From Prevotella sp. UBA4339 (lineage in GTDB: Bacteria > Bacteroidota > Bacteroidia > Bacteroidales > Bacteroidaceae): 23,451 nt of DNA. Positions 1 to 8,497 of this stretch are shown here, in pieces. The notes under the pieces are model-generated. The model had not been told where the DNA came from. It ran no database searches and saw nothing but the letters and a program-made list of their open reading frames with translations. The translations under genes and the position numbers were made by a program. Each line of letters begins with the position of its first letter. Positions within the stretch are counted from its first letter, which is position 1. The stretch lies in the NCBI GenBank assembly GCA_002393725.1, contig DGTJ01000028.1, positions 1 to 23,451 on the forward strand. Reading direction: 5' to 3'.

Positions 1-1545
1 AACGGCATCATCGAGAACTATGCCGACATCAAGGCCAAGCTCAAGGCAAAGGGAGTGGAGTTCAAGAGCGACACCGATACCGAGGTGCTCGTACAGCTGG
101 TGGAGTACATCATGGTGAAGAAAAACCTGCCGCTGCTCGAGGCCGTACAGGTGGCACTCTATCAGGTGATCGGCGCCTACGCCATCGCCATCGTCGACAA
201 GCGCGACCCCAACCAGATAATCGCCGCCCGCAAGCAGAGCCCGCTCGTGGTGGGCATCGGACAGGACGAGTTCTTCCTGGGCTCCGACGCAAGCCCCATC
301 ATCGAGTATACCGACAAGGTGGTGTATCTCGAAGACGGTAACATAGCCGTCATCCGCCTGGGCGAGGACGTGCACGTTATGAGCATCCTCGGTGAGGAAC
401 AGGAGCTGAAGGTGAAGAAGGTAGACATTGACCTCGGACAGATAGAGAAGGGCGGCTATGAGCACTTCATGCTGAAGGAGATATTCGAGCAGCCCGACTG
501 CCTGACAAACTGCATGCGAGGGCGCATCAACGTGGAGGCCAACCACGTGACCCTCTCGGCACTCATCGACTACCGCCGCCAGCTGCTCGATGCCAAGCGC
601 ATAGTGATCGTGGCATGCGGCACATCGTGGCACGCAGGACTCATCGGCAAGCAGCTCATAGAATCGTTCTGCCGCATACCCTGCGAAGTAGAGTACGCCT
701 CGGAGTTCCGCTATCGCAACCCCGTGGTGACGCAGGATGACGTGGTGATAGCCATCTCGCAGAGCGGCGAGACAGCCGACACCCTCGCAGCCATCCAGCT
801 GGCAAAGCAGAAGGGAGCCTTCATCTACGGCATCTGCAACGCCATCGGCTCATCGATACCACGAGCCACCGATACCGGCACGTACATACATGTAGGACCC
901 GAGATAGGTGTTGCGTCCACAAAGGCCTTCACCGGACAGGTAACGGTGCTCACGATGTTCGCCCTGGCACTGGGCGAGGCAAAGGGCACCATCAGCCGCG
1001 AGGAGTATCTGAAGGTGGTGAGCGGACTGAACAGCATACCGCAGACCATCGTTGAGGTGCTGAAAACCAACGATAAGGTACGCGACCTCGCACGCATTTT
1101 CACATACGCTCACAACTTCCTCTACCTTGGTCGCGGATACTCCTATCCCGTAGCCCTCGAAGGAGCGCTGAAGCTGAAAGAGATATCGTATATCCATGCC
1201 GAAGGATACCCCGCTGCCGAGATGAAGCACGGCCCCATAGCACTCATCGACAGCGACATGCCGGTGGTGGTAATAGCCACACACAATGCGATGTACGAAA
1301 AGGTGCTCTCCAACATTCAGGAGATAAAGGCTCGTCAGGGCCGAGTGATTGCCCTCGTATCGAAGGGCGATGACACCATCTCGAAGATAGCCGACGAGGT
1401 GATAGAGCTACCTGACGTGATGGAGTGCCTCGAACCGCTGATAGCCACTATCCCCTTACAGCTGCTCGCCTATCACGTAGCCGTTTGCAAAGGAAAGAAT
1501 GTGGACCAGCCAAGAAACCTGGCTAAATCGGTTACCGTGGAGTAA
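1..1545 (+). CDS. glmS: Glucosamine-fructose-6-phosphate aminotransferase, 5' end outside window
   Basis: This enzyme makes glucosamine-6-phosphate from fructose-6-phosphate and glutamine, the first step of UDP-GlcNAc synthesis for the cell wall. The reading frame is open from base 1 (NGIIENY, part of the glutaminase domain), so the first methionine inside the frame is not the start. About 514 residues are present: the end of the N-terminal glutaminase domain, then two SIS sugar-isomerase domains. The first SIS domain shows CGTSWHAG near base 615 and SQSGETADT near base 755; the C-terminus is NLAKSVTVE, where the family has its conserved catalytic-site lysine. The catalytic N-terminal cysteine lies outside the window. 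The trp promoter lies about 75 bases downstream, and I see no convincing terminator between them. Confidence 0.97.
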   Translation, partial: NGIIENYADIKAKLKAKGVEFKSDTDTEVLVQLVEYIMVKKNLPLLEAVQVALYQVIGAYAIAIVDKRDPNQIIAARKQSPLVVGIGQDEFFLGSDASPIIEYTDKVVYLEDGNIAVIRLGEDVHVMSILGEEQELKVKKVDIDLGQIEKGGYEHFMLKEIFEQPDCLTNCMRGRINVEANHVTLSALIDYRRQLLDAKRIVIVACGTSWHAGLIGKQLIESFCRIPCEVEYASEFRYRNPVVTQDDVVIAISQSGETADTLAAIQLAKQKGAFIYGICNAIGSSIPRATDTGTYIHVGPEIGVASTKAFTGQVTVLTMFALALGEAKGTISREEYLKVVSGLNSIPQTIVEVLKTNDKVRDLARIFTYAHNFLYLGRGYSYPVALEGALKLKEISYIHAEGYPAAEMKHGPIALIDSDMPVVVIATHNAMYEKVLSNIQEIKARQGRVIALVSKGDDTISKIADEVIELPDVMECLEPLIATIPLQLLAYHVAVCKGKNVDQPRNLAKSVTVE

Positions 1546-1619
1546 TCCTGCATGCAACTTCGATAAATATGCATCCGAGAGACAAATTTGCAGTAAATAG
1601 TAAAAAAAATGCCGAAAAA

Positions 1620-1651
1620 TTTGGCAGAAAGAAAGAAATTGCATACTTTTG
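1620..1651 (+). promoter_or_regulatory. Promoter of the trp operon
   Basis: TTTG (1620-1623), a 20-base spacer and TACTTTTG (1644-1651) match the Bacteroidota sigma factor consensus TTTG-N20-TAnnTTTG at every fixed position. The predicted RNA start is about six bases downstream, giving a leader of roughly 25 bases before the leader-peptide ATG at 1684. Confidence 0.85.
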
Positions 1652-1683
1652 CCGACGAAAAGACAAATAAAAACGGATTAAAT

Positions 1684-1740
1684 ATGATCAGAAACTCATT
1701 CTATTGGTGGTGGCGCTGCTCAAGATTCAAAAAATCGTGA
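1684..1740 (+). CDS. trpL: trp operon leader peptide (18 residues)
   Basis: The peptide MIRNSFYWWWRCSRFKKS has three consecutive Trp codons (1705-1713). It lies between a consensus promoter and a strong terminator hairpin in front of trpB, the arrangement of a ribosome-dependent attenuator. When charged tRNA-Trp is scarce, the ribosome should stall on the Trp codons and favour read-through into trpB. A short Tyr-Trp run just ahead of basic residues is unlikely to arise by chance at this spot. There is no clear Shine-Dalgarno sequence, as is usual here. It is too short for most gene finders. Confidence 0.85.
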   Translation: MIRNSFYWWWRCSRFKKS

Positions 1741-1823
1741 GAAGATAGCCGCGTACCCATAGATTGAAAAGGGAGAGATACTGAGAGGCCTGTCGTTCTT
1801 GCGACGGGCCTCTCAAGTTTTTT
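1706..1823 (+). terminator. trp attenuator: alternative hairpins and intrinsic terminator
   Basis: The terminator is a 14-bp stem (1782-1795 with 1802-1815, one G-T wobble, loop 1796-1801), followed by AAG or AG and six T residues (1818-1823). Upstream, 1706-1714 (over the Trp codons) can pair with 1748-1757. Bases 1744-1750 (GATAGCC) can instead pair with 1787-1794 (GGCCTGTC, one bulged base), which would break the terminator. Ribosome stalling at the Trp codons would hide the first segment and free the second, giving the usual antiterminator logic. The terminator is seen directly; the antiterminator is a hand-folded inference. Confidence 0.8.
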
Positions 1824-1854
1824 CAGCCATTTACACAAAAACAATAATATATAT

Positions 1855-3060
1855 ATGAGTAATTATCAAGTAGACAAGAAAGGTTTTTACGGAGAGTTCG
1901 GCGGTGCTTACGTGCCCGAGATACTCTACAAGTGCGTGCATGACCTGCAAGATGCCTATCTGCCCATCATCGAGAGCGAGGAATTCAAGCAAGAGTATCA
2001 TGCACTGTTGAAGGACTACGTAGGCAGGCCCAGCCCTCTCTACTATGCCAGTAGGATGAGCGAGCACTACGGCTGCCAGCTCTATCTGAAGCGCGAGGAC
2101 CTGAACCACACTGGTGCCCACAAGATCAACAACACCATCGGACAGATACTGCTGGCAAAGAAGATGGGCAAGACACGCATCATCGCCGAGACAGGAGCCG
2201 GACAGCACGGAGTGGCAACGGCAACGGTATGTGCGCTGATGAACATGAAGTGCGAGGTGTTCATGGGAGCAACAGACGTGGAGCGCCAGCACACAAATGT
2301 GGAACGGATGAAGATGCTGGGAGCCGAGGTGCATCCCGTGCGCACAGGCAACATGACCCTCAGCGATGCCTGCTCGGAGGCTATACGCGACTGGTGCTGC
2401 CATCCGTCGGACACTTTCTATATCGTGGGCTCCACAATGGGGCCTCACCCCTACCCCGACCTCGTGGCACGCATGCAGAGCGTCATCTCAGAGGAGATAA
2501 AATGGCAGCTGCAGGAGAAGACGGGGCGCGACCATCCTGACTATCTCATCGCATGCATAGGAGGAGGAAGTAATGCCGCAGGGACCATCTACCACTATAT
2601 GGACGACGAGCGCGTGAGAATAGTGCTCGCTGAGGCTGGCGGACACGGATGGGACACTGACTACACGGCAGCCACCATCCATCGGGGCACTACAGGCATA
2701 CTGCACGGAGCGAAGATGCTTGTGATGCAGAATGAAGACGGACAGATACAGGAGGCTTTCACCATATCCGCAGGGCTCGACTATCCAGGAGTGGGGCCGA
2801 TGCATTGCAACATGGCAATGCAAGGACGCACCAAGGTGCTGAGCATCAATGACGACGAGGCCATCTACGGCGGATATGAGCTGACACGCTTGGAGGGTAT
2901 CATCCCTGCCATAGAGAGTGCCCACGCCATCGCTGCCCTGAAGAAGCTCCAGTTCAAACCATCCGACGTGGTGGTGCTCACAGTAAGTGGACGTGGAGAC
3001 AAGGATGTGGAGACGTATCTCAAGAACAAGGCAATGGCAGGAGAATACGGAAAGTTTTAA
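1855..3060 (+). CDS. trpB: Tryptophan synthase beta subunit
   Basis: TrpB joins indole, passed from TrpA, to serine with pyridoxal phosphate (PLP), giving tryptophan in the cytoplasm. The 401-residue protein has the family length. It shows the PLP-lysine motif HTGAHKINN (lysine at residue 90) and the phosphate-binding loop GGGSNAAG at about residues 236-243. The start ATG follows an AT-rich stretch with no Shine-Dalgarno sequence, 31 bases after the attenuator T-run. It is the first structural gene of the operon, so TrpB and TrpA, partners in one enzyme complex, are encoded at opposite ends of the cluster. This order is common in Bacteroidota. Confidence 0.98.
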   Translation: MSNYQVDKKGFYGEFGGAYVPEILYKCVHDLQDAYLPIIESEEFKQEYHALLKDYVGRPSPLYYASRMSEHYGCQLYLKREDLNHTGAHKINNTIGQILLAKKMGKTRIIAETGAGQHGVATATVCALMNMKCEVFMGATDVERQHTNVERMKMLGAEVHPVRTGNMTLSDACSEAIRDWCCHPSDTFYIVGSTMGPHPYPDLVARMQSVISEEIKWQLQEKTGRDHPDYLIACIGGGSNAAGTIYHYMDDERVRIVLAEAGGHGWDTDYTAATIHRGTTGILHGAKMLVMQNEDGQIQEAFTISAGLDYPGVGPMHCNMAMQGRTKVLSINDDEAIYGGYELTRLEGIIPAIESAHAIAALKKLQFKPSDVVVLTVSGRGDKDVETYLKNKAMAGEYGKF

Positions 3061-3087
3061 GGAAATGGAAATCAAAAATATGGAATT

Positions 3088-4647
3088 ATGACTACTTATA
3101 GATATCAGACAAGGAGTAAGAGTATATTGGCGGATACGTATACTCCCGTGGGAGTGTATATGAGACTGAGGGATCTGTATCCGAAGAGTGCGCTGATGGA
3201 GAGCTCTGACTATCACGATGCAAACAACTCACGCTCGTTTATCGGCATCAATCCTATAGCAAGCGTGGCTATCGGACACGGAATGGCTACTGTCAATTTC
3301 CCTGACGGCAAGACTTATCGGCATGAGGTGAATAAGGAATATCGCTCTGACAATGCCATACACGAACTGACAGACCGCATAGAGGTAACTGGCGACGATG
3401 CTGACCTGTGCGGACTATTCGGATATACCAGCTTTAATGCGGTGAGGTACTTCGAGGACATCGCTGTCAAAGACGAGACACTGGAGAAGAATGATGCTCC
3501 TGATGTGATGTATATTCTGTTTAAGGTGGTGATCGTGTTTGATCATCATAAGGATGTGGTGAAGGTTGTGAGCTTGGGAGAGATTCTCGAGGAAGGAGGA
3601 AGGTCTTTCGAGAAAGGAGGAAGGAGGAAGGAGGAAGGAGAATACTCTGCTATCGAGAAAAACGCTGAGGGCGAGAAAAACGCTGAGAACGAGAGAAAAG
3701 GAGAAAATGAGAGATGCAGGGATATCGAGGAGGTCATCAAGGCGATGAATAAGGCAAATGTACAGGCTTATGACTTCCATCCTGTGGGGGATGTGAGGAG
3801 CACACTGACGGATGATGAACATAGGGAGAATATCAGAAAGGGAATACAGCATTGCCTCAGAGGAGATGTGTTCCAAATTGTGCTGTCAAGAAGGTTTGTA
3901 CAGAAGTATGAGGGCGATGACTTCAAACTGTATCGGACACTGAGAAGCATCAATCCTTCACCATATCTGTTCTACTTCGATTTCGGGGGATTCCGTATCT
4001 TCGGTTCGAGTCCTGAAACGCATTGTAGGGTGATTAGAAGCGAGAGAAAAGGGGTGACGGGCGAGAGATGCGTCTATAGGGCGTATATCGACCCGATTGC
4101 CGGCACTACAAAGAGGACTGGCAATGCCGAGGCTGACAGACAGGGTGCAGAATATCTGCGGAACGACCCGAAGGAGAATGCCGAACATGTGATGCTTGTG
4201 GATCTGGCACGAAACGACCTGAGCAGGAATTGCCATGATGTGAAGGTGGACTTCTATAAAGACCTGCAGTACTATTCGCACGTTATACATCTGGTATCAC
4301 GGGTGAGTGGCGAACTTGACGAGGGGGCTGACCCCATCAAGGCATTCATCGACACCTTCCCTGCCGGCACGCTCTCGGGAGCTCCTAAGGTACGTGCCAT
4401 GCAGCTCATCTCTCAGTATGAGCCGCACAACCGTGGTGCATACGGAGGATGCATCGGAATCATCGGGCTCGACGGTTCGCTGAACCAAGCCATCACCATA
4501 CGAACATTCGTCTCACGCAACGGAGAACTGTGGTTCCAGGCTGGAGGCGGCATTGTGGCTAAGAGCGACGTTGAGTATGAACTGCAGGAAGTGAACAACA
4601 AGCTCGGAGCGCTGAGAAAGGCGATAGAGACTGCTGAGAAGATTTAA
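3088..4647 (+). CDS. trpE: Anthranilate synthase component I, with low-complexity insertions
   Basis: TrpE converts chorismate to anthranilate using ammonia supplied by TrpG. An N-terminal domain carries an LMESS version of the LLES tryptophan-feedback motif (near residue 36), so the enzyme is probably inhibited by tryptophan. The chorismate-binding domain shows IFGSSPETH, DPIAGTTKRTG, LVDLARND and FPAGTLSGAPKVRAM. The protein is 519 residues, about 50 longer than I expect for Bacteroidota TrpE. The excess is a Lys/Glu/Gly-rich stretch at about residues 165-211, between the two domains, and a shorter one at about 318-328 just before the YIDPIAGTT motif. Both are in frame and spare recognisable catalytic motifs, so the enzyme is probably active. 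It lies 27 bases after trpB. Confidence 0.97.
   Translation: MTTYRYQTRSKSILADTYTPVGVYMRLRDLYPKSALMESSDYHDANNSRSFIGINPIASVAIGHGMATVNFPDGKTYRHEVNKEYRSDNAIHELTDRIEVTGDDADLCGLFGYTSFNAVRYFEDIAVKDETLEKNDAPDVMYILFKVVIVFDHHKDVVKVVSLGEILEEGGRSFEKGGRRKEEGEYSAIEKNAEGEKNAENERKGENERCRDIEEVIKAMNKANVQAYDFHPVGDVRSTLTDDEHRENIRKGIQHCLRGDVFQIVLSRRFVQKYEGDDFKLYRTLRSINPSPYLFYFDFGGFRIFGSSPETHCRVIRSERKGVTGERCVYRAYIDPIAGTTKRTGNAEADRQGAEYLRNDPKENAEHVMLVDLARNDLSRNCHDVKVDFYKDLQYYSHVIHLVSRVSGELDEGADPIKAFIDTFPAGTLSGAPKVRAMQLISQYEPHNRGAYGGCIGIIGLDGSLNQAITIRTFVSRNGELWFQAGGGIVAKSDVEYELQEVNNKLGALRKAIETAEKI
3580..3720 (+). repeat. Purine-rich tandem repeats inside trpE
   Basis: This stretch is nearly all purine on the coding strand. 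It holds several GGAGGAA-type units (about 3592-3643) and two copies of GAGAAAAACGCTGAG (about 3655-3687). It encodes the Lys/Glu/Gly-rich linker of TrpE. A related motif, CGAGAGAAAAGG followed by GAGAGATGC, occurs at 3690-3717 and again at 4041-4071. Confidence 0.8.
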
Positions 4648-4675
4648 GGACAACGGACTAATAAATTATCGAATC

Positions 4676-5239
4676 ATGAAAATAGTAATCATAGATAATT
4701 ACGACTCGTTTACCTATAACCTGAGTCATTTAGTGAAGGAATTGGGTGCCGAGGTGACTGTATTGCGTAATGACCAGTTTGAACTCTCTGACCTCGAGCC
4801 TTACAGCAAGATCATCCTCTCGCCCGGTCCCGGCATCCCCTCAGAGGCAGGACTGCTGCTCGACGTGATACGCACCTATGCCGGAAAGAAGCCCATCTTA
4901 GGCGTGTGCCTCGGCCATCAGGCCATCGGAGAAGTGTTTGGTGGCAGGCTCGAGAATCTGAGCAATGTCTTTCACGGTGTTGCAACCCCATGCCACATCA
5001 TCGCCGACGACCCCATCTTCAGCGGTATCGGGCGCGACATCACCATCGGGCGCTACCACTCCTGGGTGGTTTCTCGCGACAGGCTGCCGGAGTGTCTCGA
5101 AGTGACTGCAGTGAGTGACGAGGGACAGATTATGGCTCTCCGTCATCGAGAGCTGAACGTAAGGGGCATACAGTTCCATCCGGAGAGCGTGCTTACTCCT
5201 GACGGAAAGAAAATGATACAAAACTTTTTATTCTTATAA
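4676..5239 (+). CDS. trpG: Anthranilate synthase component II (glutamine amidotransferase)
   Basis: TrpG hydrolyses glutamine and channels ammonia to TrpE for anthranilate synthesis. The 187-residue protein is a class I amidotransferase. It starts with the typical MKIVIIDNYDSFTYNL, has the oxyanion motif SPGPGIP (about 49-55), the nucleophile in GVCLGHQ (Cys78) and the HPE motif completing the triad (His168, Glu170). It follows trpE by 28 bases. No second PabA-like amidotransferase is visible in the window, so I cannot tell whether this subunit also serves folate synthesis. Confidence 0.97.
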   Translation: MKIVIIDNYDSFTYNLSHLVKELGAEVTVLRNDQFELSDLEPYSKIILSPGPGIPSEAGLLLDVIRTYAGKKPILGVCLGHQAIGEVFGGRLENLSNVFHGVATPCHIIADDPIFSGIGRDITIGRYHSWVVSRDRLPECLEVTAVSDEGQIMALRHRELNVRGIQFHPESVLTPDGKKMIQNFLFL

Positions 5240-5250
5240 ACTACACAATT

Positions 5251-6261
5251 ATGGAACAGACAATGAAAGGCTATCTCTTCCGCCTGCTGAATCACGAAGA
5301 GCTCTCTCGCGAGGAGATGAAATCAATACTGATAGGTATCACACAGAGCGAATATCCCAACGAGCAGATTACAGCCCTGTTGACTTGTCTGCAGATGAGA
5401 GGAGTAACCGTCGACGAACTGCTCGGGTTCCGTGACGGCATACTCGAGACTGGCGTACCGGCCATCCTGCAGGCTGACAGATATATAGACGTTGTAGGTA
5501 CAGGAGGTGACCGAAAGAACACATTTAACATCTCCACCACCTCATGCTTCGTCATCGCTGGTGCTGGTTACAAGGTGGCGAAACATGGCAACTATGCTGC
5601 CACAAGCGTATCAGGAGCATCGAACGTAATACAGCATCACGGCATCAAGTTTACTGACGACATCGATAAGCTCAACCGCTCTCTCAATGAAGCCGGCATA
5701 GTATATCTACATGCCCAGCTCTTCGCAAGGGCAATGAAGTTTGTAGGTCCCATCCGCAAAGCCCTGCAGTTTCCTACCATCTTCAATCTTCTCGGGCCCA
5801 TCGTCAATCCCTCGCAGCCAAAGTGCCAGCTGCTCGGTGTGGCAAATCTTGACCAGATGCGCCTATACAACAGTGTATATCAGAAAATCGGCATCGACTA
5901 TGGCATCGTAAACTCTATCGACGGTTACGATGAAATCTCGCTGACTGGCGACTTCAAGGTTACCACAAAGGACTATGAGCGCATCTTCTCGCCGAGAGAC
6001 CTCGGTTTCGAGATAGCCAAGCCTGAAGAGCTGGTGGGAGGTGCCACAGAGGAGGAAGCGGCCCAGATATTCGACTCTGTACTTGAGAATCGTGCCCTGC
6101 CCGCCCAGAAGAATATCGTACTGGCGAATGCCGCCTTCGGCATTCAGGTGCTTGAAAGGGGACAGAAAAGCATCGAGGAATGCATCGAGATAGCCCGTGA
6201 GAGCATAGACAGCGGAAATGCACTGAGGACATTCAAGAAATTCGTTGAACTAAACTCATAG
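5251..6261 (+). CDS. trpD: Anthranilate phosphoribosyltransferase
   Basis: TrpD transfers phosphoribose from PRPP to anthranilate. The 336-residue length is typical. The PRPP/magnesium loop GTGGDRKNTFNIST (about residues 83-96) is clear, as are KHGNYAATSVSGASNV and the FNLLGPIVNP motif. The protein is not fused to TrpG, unlike in enterobacteria. The ATG at 5251 is used here; the next methionine, four codons later at 5263, also gives a plausible start (MKGYLFRLLNH), and no Shine-Dalgarno sequence decides between them. Gaps are 11 bases after trpG and 3 bases before trpC. Confidence 0.97.
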   Translation: MEQTMKGYLFRLLNHEELSREEMKSILIGITQSEYPNEQITALLTCLQMRGVTVDELLGFRDGILETGVPAILQADRYIDVVGTGGDRKNTFNISTTSCFVIAGAGYKVAKHGNYAATSVSGASNVIQHHGIKFTDDIDKLNRSLNEAGIVYLHAQLFARAMKFVGPIRKALQFPTIFNLLGPIVNPSQPKCQLLGVANLDQMRLYNSVYQKIGIDYGIVNSIDGYDEISLTGDFKVTTKDYERIFSPRDLGFEIAKPEELVGGATEEEAAQIFDSVLENRALPAQKNIVLANAAFGIQVLERGQKSIEECIEIARESIDSGNALRTFKKFVELNS

Positions 6262-6264
6262 CTT

Positions 6265-7080
6265 ATGGACATCCTGCAAGAAATCATTGCCCACAAGCGC
6301 GAGGAGTTGCCAGAGATAAGGGCAAGACTGAAAGAGAAGGTATCACCATCCGTCGGCGGCAGCGAGAGAATATCATTATCAGCTGATGGTCCATCGTTGC
6401 GCGAGGCTCTGCTCAAGAGCCCTACTGGCATCATTGCAGAGTTTAAGCGCCGCTCACCATCGAAGGGCTGGATAAAGGAAGACGGACGCGCAGACATCAT
6501 TCCGTTGAGCTATCAGCTGAACGGAGCTGCTGCCTTGTCTATCCTCACCGACGAGCATTACTTCGGAGGCTCTGACGACTTCATAAAGCGGGCACGCCAG
6601 AGTGGTGTCACACTGCCAATACTCTACAAGAACTTCGTAATCGATGAGGCACAGCTCCATGCTGCAGCTATCTGCGGAGCATCTGCAGTATTGCTGATTG
6701 CTGCCTGCCTCAGCAAGCAGGAATGCCAGGAGCTGATCAACAAGGCACATTCCATCGGACTTGAAGTACTGCTCGAGATGCATTCCGAAAAAGAATTGGA
6801 ATACGCCGAACTGGAACCAGACCTATACGGCATCAACAACCGCAACCTCGGTTCGTTCATAACCGACGTTGAAAACAGCTTCCGCCTTGCTGAGCGTCTC
6901 AGTTCCATCTGCGAAAAATCAGCTACCCCTCCTGTATTCGTCAGCGAGAGTGGCATCTCCGACCCCGCTACAGTCAAGGCCCTGCGTTCAGCTGGCTTCC
7001 GCGGCTTCCTTATAGGCGAGACCTTCATGAAGACCTCCGACCCAGGCGAATCACTTAAAGACTTCATCTCTAAGATATGA
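6265..7080 (+). CDS. trpC: Indole-3-glycerol phosphate synthase
   Basis: TrpC closes the indole ring, turning CdRP into indole-3-glycerol phosphate. The 271-residue (beta/alpha)8 protein starts MDILQEIIAHKREEL. It shows IIAEFKRRSPSKG (catalytic lysine in the first strand), LYKNFVID (second catalytic lysine), LEMHSEKE, INNRNL, VSESGI and the phosphate-binding end GFLIGETFM. It is a single-function enzyme rather than a TrpC-TrpF fusion. It starts three bases after the trpD stop and its stop overlaps the trpF start (ATGA, 7077-7080), which suggests translational coupling. Confidence 0.97.
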   Translation: MDILQEIIAHKREELPEIRARLKEKVSPSVGGSERISLSADGPSLREALLKSPTGIIAEFKRRSPSKGWIKEDGRADIIPLSYQLNGAAALSILTDEHYFGGSDDFIKRARQSGVTLPILYKNFVIDEAQLHAAAICGASAVLLIAACLSKQECQELINKAHSIGLEVLLEMHSEKELEYAELEPDLYGINNRNLGSFITDVENSFRLAERLSSICEKSATPPVFVSESGISDPATVKALRSAGFRGFLIGETFMKTSDPGESLKDFISKI

Positions 7081-7712
7081 AACTGAAAGTCAAGGTTTGT
7101 GGTATGCGCGATGCCGATAACATACGTGCTGTAGAATCTCTGGGGATCGACATGATAGGCTTCATATTCTGGCCCAAGTCCAGCCGTTACGTCAGCGAGA
7201 TGCCAGCATACATTCCAAAAGGCATAAGCCGTGTAGGAGTATTCGTCGATGAAGATATCGAAAGAGTACATACCATCTCTAAACAATACTCTCTCACCCA
7301 CATACAGCTTCACGGCAGCGAGAGCCCTTCCTACATCCGCTCCCTCCGCTCCGTATGTGGTTGCGCCACAGCCACTTCTCCCGCCATCATCAAGGCCTTC
7401 AACATCGCCTCTGCCAACGACCTGACACAGACAATACCCTACGAAGGCCTCGCCGACTACTTCCTTTTCGACACCAAAGGCAAGTCAATCGGCGGCAACG
7501 GCGAGAAGTTCGACTGGAGCCTGCTCTCATCCTACAATGCCCCCACCCCTTTCCTGCTAAGTGGAGGCATCGGAACTGACGATGCAGACATCATAAGATC
7601 ATTCCATCATCCGAAATGTATCGGCATCGACATCAATTCCCGATTCGAAATCTCCCCAGGACTTAAGGATGCTGCTGAAATCGGGAAATTCTTAAAGAAA
7701 ATAAAAAGCTAA
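7077..7712 (+). CDS. trpF: Phosphoribosylanthranilate isomerase
   Basis: TrpF isomerises phosphoribosylanthranilate to CdRP, the substrate of TrpC, so the pathway step lies between TrpD and TrpC. The 211-residue (beta/alpha)8 protein shows the catalytic-cysteine motif KVCGMRDADNI at its N-terminus, FIFWPKSSRYV, HIQLHGSES, FDTKGKSIGGNG with the catalytic aspartate, and GGIGTDDAD then GIDINSRFE at the phosphate site. The start overlaps the trpC stop by four bases, and trpA follows after five bases. Confidence 0.97.
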   Translation: MKLKVKVCGMRDADNIRAVESLGIDMIGFIFWPKSSRYVSEMPAYIPKGISRVGVFVDEDIERVHTISKQYSLTHIQLHGSESPSYIRSLRSVCGCATATSPAIIKAFNIASANDLTQTIPYEGLADYFLFDTKGKSIGGNGEKFDWSLLSSYNAPTPFLLSGGIGTDDADIIRSFHHPKCIGIDINSRFEISPGLKDAAEIGKFLKKIKS

Positions 7713-7717
7713 ACACA

Positions 7718-8497
7718 ATGAATAAGATTAATTCGCTCTTCGCAAACAGTAAGGACAAGAAGCTCCTTTCACTTTATTTCTGTGCTGGCTGCCCTACCCT
7801 CGACGGTACAGCCGACGTGATACTAACAATGCAGAGCCGAGGCATCGCCATGATTGAAGTGGGCATACCCTTCAGCGACCCGCTGGCCGACGGACCTGTC
7901 ATCCAGAGTGCAGCAACCAAGGCTCTCAAGAACGGCATGAGCCTCAGCAAGCTCTTCAGTCAGCTGAAGGCCATCAAGGACCAAGTGGAAATCCCACTCG
8001 TGATGATGGGCTACCTCAACCCCATCTTGCACTATGGCATAGAGGCATTCTGCCAGTCGTGCATCGATGCTGGCGTCAGCGGGGCTATCATCCCAGACCT
8101 GCCATTCGACGACTATCTGAACATAGTGAAACCTGTAGCCGACAAGTACGACCTGCGTATCATCATGCTCATCACCCCAGAGACCAGCGAGGAACGCATC
8201 CGATTCATCGACGACAATACCGACGGTTTCATCTACATGGTCAGCTCTGCCTCCATCACCGGCACTCAGAAAAGCTTTGATGAACAGAAACAGGAGTACT
8301 TCCGTCGCATCAATTCGATGAAGCTCCGCAATCCTCGCATGATTGGCTTCGGCATCAGCAACGCCCAGACACTAAAGGCCGCTCAGGACAATGCTGCAGG
8401 AGCCATAATCGGCTCAAAGTTCGTCACACTGCTGAACGAAAACGAGGGCAACGCAAACGCCGCCCTCGATCAGTTGTTTGAAGCACTCAGGAGTTAG
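7718..8497 (+). CDS. trpA: Tryptophan synthase alpha subunit
   Basis: TrpA cleaves indole-3-glycerol phosphate and passes indole through a tunnel to TrpB. The 259-residue protein shows the catalytic-glutamate region MIEVGIPFSDPLADGPVIQ, the catalytic-aspartate motif GVSGAIIPDLPFDDY, and the phosphate-binding stretches GFGISNA and GAIIGSKFV. It is the last gene of the operon. Its TAG stop (8495-8497) overlaps the TAA stop of the convergent cysK on the other strand, and no terminator hairpin lies between them. Confidence 0.97.
   Translation: MNKINSLFANSKDKKLLSLYFCAGCPTLDGTADVILTMQSRGIAMIEVGIPFSDPLADGPVIQSAATKALKNGMSLSKLFSQLKAIKDQVEIPLVMMGYLNPILHYGIEAFCQSCIDAGVSGAIIPDLPFDDYLNIVKPVADKYDLRIIMLITPETSEERIRFIDDNTDGFIYMVSSASITGTQKSFDEQKQEYFRRINSMKLRNPRMIGFGISNAQTLKAAQDNAAGAIIGSKFVTLLNENEGNANAALDQLFEALRS

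Noticed and set aside
1831..3216. Long minus-strand open frames opposite trpB (205 and 242 codons)
   Set aside because: They lie antisense to a certain gene, show no family motif and have Cys/His-rich shadow composition.
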